Part shown: one piece after another, positions 8,803-16,264 of the stretch
Layout of the letters: each line of letters opens with the position of its first letter
Position numbering within the stretch: position 1 is the first letter of the stretch
NCBI RefSeq assembly: GCF_963422335.1
Contig: NZ_OY729424.1
Location: 3,410,001-3,474,000 of the forward strand
DNA: 64,000 nt
Direction: 5' to 3'
DNA from: an uncultured Roseateles sp.
GTDB taxonomy: Bacteria > Pseudomonadota > Gammaproteobacteria > Burkholderiales > Burkholderiaceae_C
Notes under the pieces: model-generated
Seen by the model: only the letters and a program-made list of their open reading frames with translations
What the model was told of the DNA's origin: nothing
The model's database searches: none
Position numbers and translations under genes: made by a program

Positions 8803-9630
8803 TCAAAGCTGCTGCGCCTGCAGCCTCATTTTGAAGAACGACAGGATTTCGTCCCGGGCGGCCACGGTGGGCTGGCCCGCTTCATCAATCAAATGGGTCG
8901 TGACCACACTGTGCGGGCTGGCCACCACCTGCTCGAAGAAGGGCGGCAGGTCTGTGCGATTCGCGGCGCTGTCGGGCAATATCCGCGCGACGAAGCGATC
9001 GCCGAGGGCCTGGGCATAGGCGGCGAAGCGCTCGGCCTTGCAGTAGCGGTCGCCGTCGAAGCGATAGGCCAGGGCGGTCAGGTCGTCCTGCTCCAGGCGG
9101 CTGCGCACGGCTGCGAGTTGCTCCGGGGCGATCTCCAGCCCGGCGGGGTCGTCAAACGGCAACGAGGGCTGGCACAGCACCGGTGCCAGCATGGCGGGCT
9201 CCAGCATCATCGTCAGTGCGAAATTGCCGGTGAAGCACATGCCTATCGCCCCGATGCCGGGGCCGCCGCACTCGGCATGGGCCAGCCTGGCCAATGCGCG
9301 TAGCCACAGCGTCACCGGGCTGGCCTTGTTGGGCCCCTTCTTGTTGGCAAAGGCGCTGAACTCGGCGCTGACGCAGGCCTTTTGCATGATGGCCATGCCC
9401 TCGGCGGCATCGGGCACGGCGCCGTCGCGGCCGAACAGCGAAGGCATATAGACCGTGAAACCCGCATCCCGGACCCAGCGGCTGAAGCGGGCGACCTGAG
9501 GGCTGATGCCGGGCATCTCGGTCATCACGATCACGGCCGGGCCGGCGCCCGCCACGTGCACCACTTTTGATGCACCGTCGAGGCTGATCTCGCGGGCCTC
9601 GAAGTCTTCGAGCGCGTCGGGCTCGTTCAT
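8803..9630 (-). CDS. Dienelactone hydrolase family protein
   Basis: A 275-residue alpha/beta hydrolase of the DLH family. The nucleophile motif GMCFTGN carries Cys132 in place of serine, as in carboxymethylenebutenolidase, and a C-terminal PHSVVTTHL stretch offers the catalytic histidine. VIVMTEMPGISPQVARFSRWVRDAGF matches the family's oxyanion and helix region. The start is uncertain: ATG 9630 was chosen because it begins the recognisable domain; ATG 9645 is also in frame, and neither has a clear ribosome site. It lies in the same direction as the GFA-family gene 50 bases upstream. Its role could be aromatic-acid catabolism or general detoxification. Confidence 0.8.
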   Translation of the reverse strand: MNEPDALEDFEAREISLDGASKVVHVAGAGPAVIVMTEMPGISPQVARFSRWVRDAGFTVYMPSLFGRDGAVPDAAEGMAIMQKACVSAEFSAFANKKGPNKASPVTLWLRALARLAHAECGGPGIGAIGMCFTGNFALTMMLEPAMLAPVLCQPSLPFDDPAGLEIAPEQLAAVRSRLEQDDLTALAYRFDGDRYCKAERFAAYAQALGDRFVARILPDSAANRTDLPPFFEQVVASPHSVVTTHLIDEAGQPTVAARDEILSFFKMRLQAQQL

Positions 9631-9680
9631 TGGGTGATGGGGCATGTGCGGGGGCGTTGGTGGTGTTCGAGACTGGCGGT

Positions 9681-10103
9681 TCAGCTTGCGACAAAACCCT
9701 GCTGAAAGGTGGCCACCCCGTCGGGGATGGTGACCCAGGCGCATTTGGACCGAACCCAGACATGCCTGTCAATGGTGAACCAACCGGGTTCGTCGAAGGT
9801 GCCAGCGGCAATGGTGCGCATGCCGACCCGCAGTTCGCTGATGTGAAAGACGGTGGTGCCGCAGCGTCCGCAGAAACTCATCCTCAGCCAGCGGCCGCTC
9901 TCGTCGGAGCGATGCTCGTACTCGATGGGCTGGCCCTGGGTCAGTTCGACGGCGGCCGCGGGAAACGTCGCGAAGATGGCAAAGGCACTCGCCAGCCGCC
10001 GCTGGCAGAAGGTGCAATGACAAACGCCTCCAGCCGTGGGGCGACCAGTGACGCGGTAGCGGACGGCGCCGCAGGCGCAGCCACCGGTGTGGAGTTCGGT
10101 CAT
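9681..10103 (-). CDS. GFA/CENP-V family zinc protein
   Basis: A 140-residue protein with the complete GFA zinc-ligand set: CAC (Cys9, Cys11), CHCTFC (Cys28, Cys30, Cys33) and FCGRC (Cys78, Cys81). The fold is named after the glutathione-dependent formaldehyde-activating enzyme, but the enzymatic role is doubtful for most members. ATG 10103 is preceded by AGGAGA at good spacing, which decides the start over an upstream in-frame ATG. It may share a transcript with the dienelactone hydrolase gene downstream. Confidence 0.88.
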   Translation of the reverse strand: MTELHTGGCACGAVRYRVTGRPTAGGVCHCTFCQRRLASAFAIFATFPAAAVELTQGQPIEYEHRSDESGRWLRMSFCGRCGTTVFHISELRVGMRTIAAGTFDEPGWFTIDRHVWVRSKCAWVTIPDGVATFQQGFVAS

Positions 10104-10125
10104 GGATTCTCCTGTGGGCATGGAA

Positions 10126-10248
10126 TCAGGTACAGAACGCGGACAGCAGCAGCCAGGCCGCGACGTTGCCTGGGCTCAGCCAGGCCCAGAACACCAGCAG
10201 GCACAGCGCGGTCAGCAGTGCCCAGCCGGCGGTGCAACGCCAGCTCAT
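10126..10248 (-). CDS. Small single-pass membrane protein, 40 residues
   Basis: A 40-codon frame starting at ATG 10248, which overlaps the stop of the MFS transporter gene by ATGA. The product is almost wholly hydrophobic (ALLTALCLLVFWAWL then NVAAWLLLSAF), suggesting one or two membrane segments. Translational coupling to the transporter and the sensible composition support it as a real small gene, perhaps a transporter accessory peptide. No family is recognised. Confidence 0.5.
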   Translation of the reverse strand: MSWRCTAGWALLTALCLLVFWAWLSPGNVAAWLLLSAFCT

Positions 10249-11501
10249 GCCACTGCCCCGGCCTTGGGCAGACGCACCAGCTCGCGGTCGTCGATCGGCC
10301 AGTGCAGCAGGGCCGCCAGCAGGCCCAGGCCCAGCGCGCACAGCCAGATCAGGTCATAGGATTTGGTGATCTCGAACAGCCGGCTGCCCAGCCACACGCC
10401 GAGGAACGCGCCCAGCTGGTGGCCGAAGAAGACGAAGCCGAACAGCGTGGTGATGTAGCGCACCCCGAACACCTGCGACACCAGGCCGTTGGTCAGCGGC
10501 GCCGTGCCCAGCCAGACAAAACCCATCACCGCCGCAAAGGCGTAGAGGCTCAGCGGGCCCAGCGGCAACAGCAGAAACAGCGCCATGGCCGCCGTGCGCA
10601 CCAGATAGATGCCGGCCAGCAGATGCTTGCGGCGCAAGCGCGCGCCGAGCAGGCCGCTGTAGTAGGTGCCGAAGATATTGGTCAGCGCGATGATGGCCAG
10701 CGCGGTGACGGCTTGGGACGGCCGCATGCCCTTGTCCAGCAGGTAGGCGGGCAGATGGGTGGCCACAAAGGCGAGCTGAAAGCCGCAGGCCAGGAAGCCC
10801 AGGTTCAGCAGCCAGAAGCCGCGATGGGCGAAGGCCTCCCGCAGCGCCGCTGCCAGCGGCAGGTCGGCCTCGCTGCGTACCGAGGCCTGAGGTTTTTCCT
10901 GCATCGCCCGGGCCAGCGGCATGGCCATCAGCATCACGATGGCCAGCACCAGCAGGGCGCCGCTCCAGCCCCACAGGCCCAGCAGCTCCTGCGTCGCGGG
11001 CACCATCACGAACTGCGCGAGCCCGCCGATGGCGCCCGCCAGTCCCAGGGCCCAGCTGCGCCGCTGCGGCGCGACCAGCCGGCTGAGTGCGCCGTAGACG
11101 GCCCCGAAGGTGGTGCCCGACAGGCCTATGCCTATGCAGACCCCGGCGCTGAGCATGAAGCTGGCGGCCGTGTCGGCCTGGGTCATGAGGTAGAGGCCTA
11201 CGGCATAGCAGGCCAGGCCTGCCGCCACCACCTTGGCCGACCCGAAGCGGTCGGCCACCATGCCTGTGAATGGCTGGGCAATGCCCCAGGTCAGGTTCTG
11301 CAGGGCCATGGCCAGGCCGAAGGTTTCGCGGGACCAACCCCGCTCCATCGTGATGGGCAGAAAGAACAGGCCCTGCACATGGCGCACCCCCAGGGCCAGG
11401 CCCATGACGATGCCGCCGGCCAGGACCAGTACCCAGGCCTGCTGCCACCAGGCGACGGCGGCGGCTGGAATTTCGGTGCGAGAGGGGGGCGGATGGGTCA
11501 C
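10245..11501 (-). CDS. MFS transporter, oxalate/formate- or monocarboxylate-type
   Basis: A 418-residue protein with about twelve hydrophobic segments. Early residues show GVRHVQGLFFLPITMERGWSRETFGLAMALQNLTWG followed by the MFS loop ADRFGSAKV, the pattern of the OxlT/monocarboxylate branch. It is transcribed divergently from a LysR-type regulator gene 110 bases away, the usual arrangement for a regulator controlling its neighbour transporter. An organic anion is the probable cargo but cannot be read from sequence. Confidence 0.88.
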   Translation of the reverse strand: MTHPPPSRTEIPAAAVAWWQQAWVLVLAGGIVMGLALGVRHVQGLFFLPITMERGWSRETFGLAMALQNLTWGIAQPFTGMVADRFGSAKVVAAGLACYAVGLYLMTQADTAASFMLSAGVCIGIGLSGTTFGAVYGALSRLVAPQRRSWALGLAGAIGGLAQFVMVPATQELLGLWGWSGALLVLAIVMLMAMPLARAMQEKPQASVRSEADLPLAAALREAFAHRGFWLLNLGFLACGFQLAFVATHLPAYLLDKGMRPSQAVTALAIIALTNIFGTYYSGLLGARLRRKHLLAGIYLVRTAAMALFLLLPLGPLSLYAFAAVMGFVWLGTAPLTNGLVSQVFGVRYITTLFGFVFFGHQLGAFLGVWLGSRLFEITKSYDLIWLCALGLGLLAALLHWPIDDRELVRLPKAGAVA

Positions 11502-11551
11502 GGACGAGGTTTCCTTGTTGGGCGAGCCGGTGCCGGTTCGAGGTCTCGATT

Positions 11552-11570
11552 ACAGGCTTTCAAGGCCTGT
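11552..11570. promoter_or_regulatory. Dyad in MFS/LysR divergent promoter region
   Basis: ACAGGC and GCCTGT, separated by seven bases, form a perfect 6-bp dyad about 40 bases upstream of the LysR start. Dyads of this type between a LysR gene and its divergent target are common operator sites. This is a pattern-only call. Confidence 0.4.
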
Positions 11571-11611
11571 GCTTCAATCGATCTTTCCGCTTCACCACAT
11601 GAGCGCTGGGC

Positions 11612-12523
11612 ATGTCACTTCCGCTGGTTCGCCTGTCATCGCTGGACCTGATCCGAGGCTTTGTTGCCGTGGGGCGCCGCATGAGCATCACGCTTGCGGC
11701 GCAGGATCTGTGCCTCACCCAGTCGGCGGTGAGCCGGCAGATCCACGCGCTGGAGGAGCAGCTGGGCGTCAAGCTGCTGGCGCGCGGCTATCGCTCCATC
11801 AGCTTCACCGCCGAGGGCGAGCGGCTGTTCCGCAGCGCGGACGGCGCCGTGCAGCAGCTGCAGGATGTGCTGGGCGAGCTGCATGCCGACGGTGGGTTGC
11901 GGCCGGTGATGCTGAGCGCCAGCATCGGCTTCACCGGGCTGTGGTTGCTGCCGCGCCTGAGCCGCCTGCAGGCCCAGCATCCCGGTGTGGATCTGCGCGT
12001 GTCCGCCAACAACCGTGTGGTCGACCTTCGCCATGACGGCATCGACCTGGCGATCCGCTACACCACGCCTGAGCAGGTCCCGGCGGGCGCCCTCCGCCTG
12101 TTTGGCGAATCGATCGCCCCGGTGGCCCACCCGTCGCTGGGGCTCAAGGCGCTGCGTTCGGTGCAGGCCCTGGCCAAGGTGGCGCTGCTGGAATTTGACA
12201 ACCCGCTGCATCCTTTTCTGCAGTGGGGCGACTGGCTCAGCGAGCGGGGCTGGAGCGAGGCCAGGCCCAACGGAGTGCTGCGTTTCAACCAGTACGACCA
12301 GGTGATACAGGCCGCCCTCGACGGCCAGGGCGTGGCGCTGGGTCGGCTGGAGCTGATCCAGCCACTGCTGGACGATGGCCGCCTGCTGCTGCTGACGCCG
12401 CCCGAGCACAGCAGGCAAACCAGCCACGCCTACTGGCTGATCGGCGGCAGCGAGCATCCCCGCGCCGATGTGCGCCGGGTCGCGGCCTGGATACGGGCCG
12501 AGGCCGGCTCCGCGTCTGCCTGA
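11612..12523 (+). CDS. LysR-type transcriptional regulator, GcvA-like
   Basis: A 303-residue regulator. Residues about 10-70 carry the helix-turn-helix (SITLAAQDLCLTQSAVSRQIHALEEQLGVKLLAR), followed by a substrate-binding domain opening with VMLSASIGFTGLWLLPRLSRLQ and a DGIDLAIRYT motif, which are characteristic of the GcvA/AmpR-like branch. It is divergent from the MFS transporter gene and probably controls it. Its end lies seven bases from the end of the nos operon tail, convergent. Confidence 0.88.
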   Translation: MSLPLVRLSSLDLIRGFVAVGRRMSITLAAQDLCLTQSAVSRQIHALEEQLGVKLLARGYRSISFTAEGERLFRSADGAVQQLQDVLGELHADGGLRPVMLSASIGFTGLWLLPRLSRLQAQHPGVDLRVSANNRVVDLRHDGIDLAIRYTTPEQVPAGALRLFGESIAPVAHPSLGLKALRSVQALAKVALLEFDNPLHPFLQWGDWLSERGWSEARPNGVLRFNQYDQVIQAALDGQGVALGRLELIQPLLDDGRLLLLTPPEHSRQTSHAYWLIGGSEHPRADVRRVAAWIRAEAGSASA

Positions 12524-12529
12524 GCCGAG

Positions 12530-12715
12530 TCAGCGGGAGTCCGTTGGCGCCACCGGCTGGGCGGCATGGCCGCCTGCGCTGTCCATCGGTGGGTGCCTGG
12601 CGGAGCGGCAGATCTCGCTGGCTGGCAGGTCCGTCACCTGCGGGCTGGCCCGGACATTGAGCAGCAGGCCGGCGGCCAGCGCGGCCAGTGGCAATGCGAT
12701 GCGCAGCTTGTGCAT
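12530..12715 (-). CDS. Small secreted protein at the end of the nos operon
   Basis: A 61-residue frame beginning two bases after the nosL stop. It has an N-terminal signal-like segment (KLRIALPLAALAAGLLL) and a short polar remainder containing SEICRSA. That hexad-like element also occurs as QEICRSA in the DUF2946 protein at 27011-27391, so this may be a shortened DUF2946-like protein lacking the His/Cys metal region. No good ribosome site is seen, and translation may depend on coupling to nosL. Function unknown. Confidence 0.45.
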   Translation of the reverse strand: MHKLRIALPLAALAAGLLLNVRASPQVTDLPASEICRSARHPPMDSAGGHAAQPVAPTDSR

Positions 12716-12717
12716 GG

Positions 12718-13245
12718 CTACATGCGGCTGTCGTGCAGCGCGCCTCCGCTGAGGTCCACCATCTCGGGCTTGACCTCGGCGTAGCGCAGCAGGCGGCCGC
12801 CATAGCCGGTGATGAATTTCTGCGCATCGGCCTCCTGCCGGAAGCTGGCGATGGTGGGGCCCATCGAGCCATGGCGCTTGCTGCCCAGCACGTAGAAGCC
12901 GGTCTTGGCGTCGAACCAGTGGCCGCGTGGCTGCTCCCAGTCGGCCTGGCCCATGTCCTGGACGTAGACGGCCAGGATGGTCTTGACCTGCTCCGGCTTG
13001 AGCAGGGTGTTGAACATCTCGACGGTGTCGCAGTACCAGCACGGCTTGGGGCTGCCGCTGAAGTGGATCTGCGCCTTGGGGCCGGGGTAGTCGGCCAGCA
13101 GCATGCCGTCCAGATCGCAGGTGCTGCTCGGGTCTATCTCGACGGCGGCGAGCTGGGAGCCAGCCTTGTCGCCGCAGGCGGCCAGCAGCGAGGCGCCGGC
13201 CAGGGCGGCGAACAGCCATTGACGGCGGTTGAGAGCATTCATCAT
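12718..13245 (-). CDS. nosL: NosL, copper-binding outer-membrane lipoprotein/chaperone
   Basis: A 175-residue lipoprotein with lipobox LAAC (Cys24). The mature part has the NosL pattern: CDLDGMLLADYPGPKAQIHF, then KPCWYCDTVEMF with a Cys-x-x-Cys pair, and a C-terminal GPTIASFRQEADAQKFITGYGG region like that of NosL/MerB-type folds. NosL binds Cu(I) and feeds copper to NosZ during CuZ site assembly. ATG 13245 overlaps the nosY stop by ATGA. It is the last conserved member of the nos operon here. Confidence 0.93.
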   Translation of the reverse strand: MMNALNRRQWLFAALAGASLLAACGDKAGSQLAAVEIDPSSTCDLDGMLLADYPGPKAQIHFSGSPKPCWYCDTVEMFNTLLKPEQVKTILAVYVQDMGQADWEQPRGHWFDAKTGFYVLGSKRHGSMGPTIASFRQEADAQKFITGYGGRLLRYAEVKPEMVDLSGGALHDSRM

Positions 13246-14066
13246 GCGCGGAATCTCCAGGTGGCAAGGGCCAGGGGCGCGGCGATCCAGGCCAGCATGG
13301 CGCCGCCCATCAGCCAGGGATTGGCCAGAGCGGGGGGCACGATGCTGGCCAGGCCGTAGAGGCTGCGCACCTGGTCCAGTGAAAAGACATTGAGGATGCG
13401 GAAGATGTCGGTCGGGTTCAGCAGCAGCGCGTAGGCCAGGGCCTGGCCGCCAAACTCTCCACCGCTGGCGACCAGCAGGCCCAGCATCAGCAGATCGAAC
13501 ACCAGCACGAAGCCGAACCACAGCGCGATAGCCCCGCCCGAGGCCTTGGTGCGCTCGCGGGCCAGCACCGAGATCAGGAGGGCCAGGCTCAGAAAGGCCA
13601 GGCCCAAGAGCACCGAGCTGAGCACGAAGCCCAGGTACTGGTAGAGCCCGGGCCAGCCGAACTGGCGGTAGAGCAGCCCGGCGTCCAGCGCAAAGCCGGC
13701 CAGGGTGGAGAGCGTCAGCGCCGCGGCCAGGCCCAGGTATTTGCCCAGCAGCAGCTCCAGCCGCGTGATGGGCAGGGCCAGCAGCAGATCGAGCGAGCCG
13801 CGCTCGCGTTCGCCGACGATGGCGTCGAAGCCCAGCAGCAGGGCGATCAGCGGGATCAGATAGATCACCAGGCTGACCAGGCTGGCGATTGTGAACTCGA
13901 TCGAACGCGGCCCGAGCTGGCCCTGCTGGGCCGCGCCGAAATAGGTGATGACCAGCGAGAACACGGTGAACACCAGCGCGACGGCCAGCACCCAGCGGTT
14001 GCGCATGCGGTCGCGGAACTCCTTGCCCGCCAGGGTGGCGAGCTGGCGCCATTCGATATCAGGCAT
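13242..14066 (-). CDS. nosY: NosY, ABC-type permease for NosZ maturation
   Basis: A 274-residue membrane protein with about six hydrophobic segments of the ABC2 class. GKEFRDRMRNRWVLAVALVFTVFSL at the N-terminus and DAIVGERERGSLDLLLALPITRLELLLGKYLG are the family's coupling region. With NosF and NosD it forms the NosDFY complex that works with NosL to build the copper-sulfide centre CuZ of nitrous oxide reductase. Its start overlaps the end of nosF by eight bases. Confidence 0.95.
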   Translation of the reverse strand: MPDIEWRQLATLAGKEFRDRMRNRWVLAVALVFTVFSLVITYFGAAQQGQLGPRSIEFTIASLVSLVIYLIPLIALLLGFDAIVGERERGSLDLLLALPITRLELLLGKYLGLAAALTLSTLAGFALDAGLLYRQFGWPGLYQYLGFVLSSVLLGLAFLSLALLISVLARERTKASGGAIALWFGFVLVFDLLMLGLLVASGGEFGGQALAYALLLNPTDIFRILNVFSLDQVRSLYGLASIVPPALANPWLMGGAMLAWIAAPLALATWRFRA

Positions 14067-15012
14067 CTTGGCCTCTCAGGTCGAAGAACAGATCCTCCAG
14101 CGAGGGCTCGCGGATTTGCAGATCGAGCAGCAGGCTGCCCAGCGGTGCCAATGCCGCCAGCACGGCCATCTTGGCCGGCCGTGGGCAGCTGACGATGTGC
14201 TCGTTGCCGGCGTCGCGGGCGGTCTGCAGGCTCAGGCCCGGCACGACGCTCAGGCAGCTGCGCAGCAGCTCCAGCGCCGAGGGCGGCAGCCGCAGCGCGA
14301 TGTGCAGCGGCATGTCCTGCTGCTCGCGCAGCTCAGGCACGCTGCCCAGCGCCTGCACCCGGCCTGCGACCATGATGGCCAGCCGGTCCACCCGCTCCTG
14401 CAGCTCGGCCAGGATGTGCGAGGTGATCAGCACCGTCACGCCCTGGTCGCGCAGCTCGTGCAGGATGGCGTAGAACTCGCGAATGGCCGCCGGGTCCAGG
14501 CCGTTGCTGGGCTCGTCGAGAAACAGCACCTGGGGCTTGCCGAGCAGGGCCTGGGCAAAACCCAGGCGCTGGCGCATGCCCTTCGAATACTCGCGCACCG
14601 GCCGCCCGGCCGCGGCGGCCAGGCCCAGCCGCTCCAGCAGCGGCGCGCAGCCGCCGAGGTCGGCGCCCTTGAGCCTGGCGAAGAAGCGCAGCGTCTCGAT
14701 GCCGCTGAGGTTGTCGTACAGGGCCAGGTGCTCGGGCAGGTAGCCGATCTGCCGGCGCGCGGCGCGGAAGTCGCGTCCGCGCACCGAGGCGCCGGCGATG
14801 GCGATCTCGCCGCTGCTGACCGGCAGCAGGCCCAGCATCAGCTTGAACAGCGTGCTCTTGCCGGCGCCGTTGTGGCCGATCAGGCCGAACAGCTCGCCGC
14901 GCCGAACGCTCAAGCTCACGCCATCGACCGCACGCACCGCGCCGAAATGCTTGGTCACGTCACGCAGCGCAATCGCTGCGGCGCTCTCATTGACCGGGGA
15001 AGTGTTTGTCAC
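14059..15012 (-). CDS. nosF: NosF, ABC ATPase for NosZ maturation
   Basis: A 317-residue ABC ATPase. Walker A is GHNGAGKST (46-54), the signature is YSKGMRQ (142-148) and Walker B is LFLDEP (163-168), followed by a switch histidine in TSHIL. The extra 80 C-terminal residues are normal for NosF. It would power the NosDFY complex. The gene starts inside the end of nosD (26-base overlap) and overlaps nosY, so the block is tightly coupled. Confidence 0.95.
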   Translation of the reverse strand: MTNTSPVNESAAAIALRDVTKHFGAVRAVDGVSLSVRRGELFGLIGHNGAGKSTLFKLMLGLLPVSSGEIAIAGASVRGRDFRAARRQIGYLPEHLALYDNLSGIETLRFFARLKGADLGGCAPLLERLGLAAAAGRPVREYSKGMRQRLGFAQALLGKPQVLFLDEPSNGLDPAAIREFYAILHELRDQGVTVLITSHILAELQERVDRLAIMVAGRVQALGSVPELREQQDMPLHIALRLPPSALELLRSCLSVVPGLSLQTARDAGNEHIVSCPRPAKMAVLAALAPLGSLLLDLQIREPSLEDLFFDLRGQDA

Positions 15013-16264
15013 GCCAGATACTCCAATCCTTGTGGCCCGGCCGCATCAGCGGGTGGGCATCGACCACGCTGGGCACGCGCAGCACCGGGAACTGCTGCCC
15101 CACCAGGCGCAACGCCTGCACGGCAGGGCTGGCCAGCAGCAGCTTGATTTGCGGATGGCGGAAGCTGAGCCGGTCCACCATGTCATTGGCCTCGTAGGGC
15201 AGGTCGCCCAGGCCGTCGCCGTCGCGGTCCCAGCCGAGGTAGTTGCTCCAGTGGTTGCCGCCGGCTGTTGCGCCTGGCTTGGCACCCCAGGGTTCGTCGC
15301 GCGCTCCGACATAGCGCACCTGCTCGCGGTTGGCGATGAAGTCGTTGCCCTGGACGATGTTGCGCGTCGAGCCGGCCGACAGATGCACACCGACATGGTT
15401 GTCGACGATCAGGTTGCCGCGCAGGGTCGCGTACTCGACGTCGTAGATGAAGAGGCCGCGGTTGTTGCCGGCGACCACATTGTTCTCGACTACAGAGTCC
15501 TGCAGCGTGCGCAGCATGATGCCGTGGTCGGAGTTGCCCCAGGTGCGGTTGTTGCGCACCACCTGGTTGCGCACCTCCATCAGGGCCAGGCCGCCGCGGT
15601 TGTAGTAGCTGTCGTTGTCCTCCCACAGGTTGTAGTAGGAGTTCATGTAGTGGCTGCCGTAGCGGCTGTGGTGCAGCTTGTTGCCGCGGAAGACCGCGTG
15701 GTGCGACACATCGACATACAGGGCATCACGCACGAAGCCGATGTTGTTGCCGATGATGCGTGCGCCGTTGGTGTTGTAGAGCTGCACGCCGTTGCCGCGC
15801 TGCGCCGAGTTGTACTCGCGCTTGCCGGTGATCAGATTGCCCTCGATGCGCACGTCGTTGGCCTTCTCTATCCACAGGCCGAACAGGTTGTAGGTCAGGT
15901 CGCAGTGCTGCACCACGGCGCGGTGCGCGCCGGGGCGGATGTAGATGCCGGCGTTCTGGTCCTTCAGGCTGTCGCCCGAGTCGCGCACGATCAGCCCTTC
16001 GATCACCACGTCGGGCGCGGTCACCCGTATCGTGTCGCCGCGCTGGCCGCCGCTGAGCGTGGGGCGCTGGAGGCCGCGCAGGGTCAGCGGCTTGGTGATC
16101 AGGAAGTTGCCGGTGTAGACGCCGCGCTCGACCTCGATCACATCGCCGGCCTTGGCCGCGTCCAGCACCGGCTGCAAGGCCTCGCCAGGCTTGACGCGCA
16201 GGGTCGCGGCCTGCGCGCCCAGCAGCGTCAAGCACAGCAGAACCAGGGCCAGGACTTGCCTCAT
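14987..16264 (-). CDS. nosD: NosD, periplasmic beta-helix protein of the NosDFY complex
   Basis: A 425-residue protein with a Sec signal (MRQVLALVLLCLTLLGAQA) and a right-handed parallel beta-helix made of repeated N-x-I/V-x-G-N style rungs (VVEGLIVRDSGDS, GNLITGKREYN, GNNIGFVRDAL, ENNVVAGNNRGLFI, DNHVGVHLSAG). NosD is the periplasmic part of the copper-site assembly complex and contacts NosL and apo-NosZ. The ATG at 16264 overlaps the nosR stop by ATGA. Confidence 0.95.
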   Translation of the reverse strand: MRQVLALVLLCLTLLGAQAATLRVKPGEALQPVLDAAKAGDVIEVERGVYTGNFLITKPLTLRGLQRPTLSGGQRGDTIRVTAPDVVIEGLIVRDSGDSLKDQNAGIYIRPGAHRAVVQHCDLTYNLFGLWIEKANDVRIEGNLITGKREYNSAQRGNGVQLYNTNGARIIGNNIGFVRDALYVDVSHHAVFRGNKLHHSRYGSHYMNSYYNLWEDNDSYYNRGGLALMEVRNQVVRNNRTWGNSDHGIMLRTLQDSVVENNVVAGNNRGLFIYDVEYATLRGNLIVDNHVGVHLSAGSTRNIVQGNDFIANREQVRYVGARDEPWGAKPGATAGGNHWSNYLGWDRDGDGLGDLPYEANDMVDRLSFRHPQIKLLLASPAVQALRLVGQQFPVLRVPSVVDAHPLMRPGHKDWSIWRDKHFPGQ

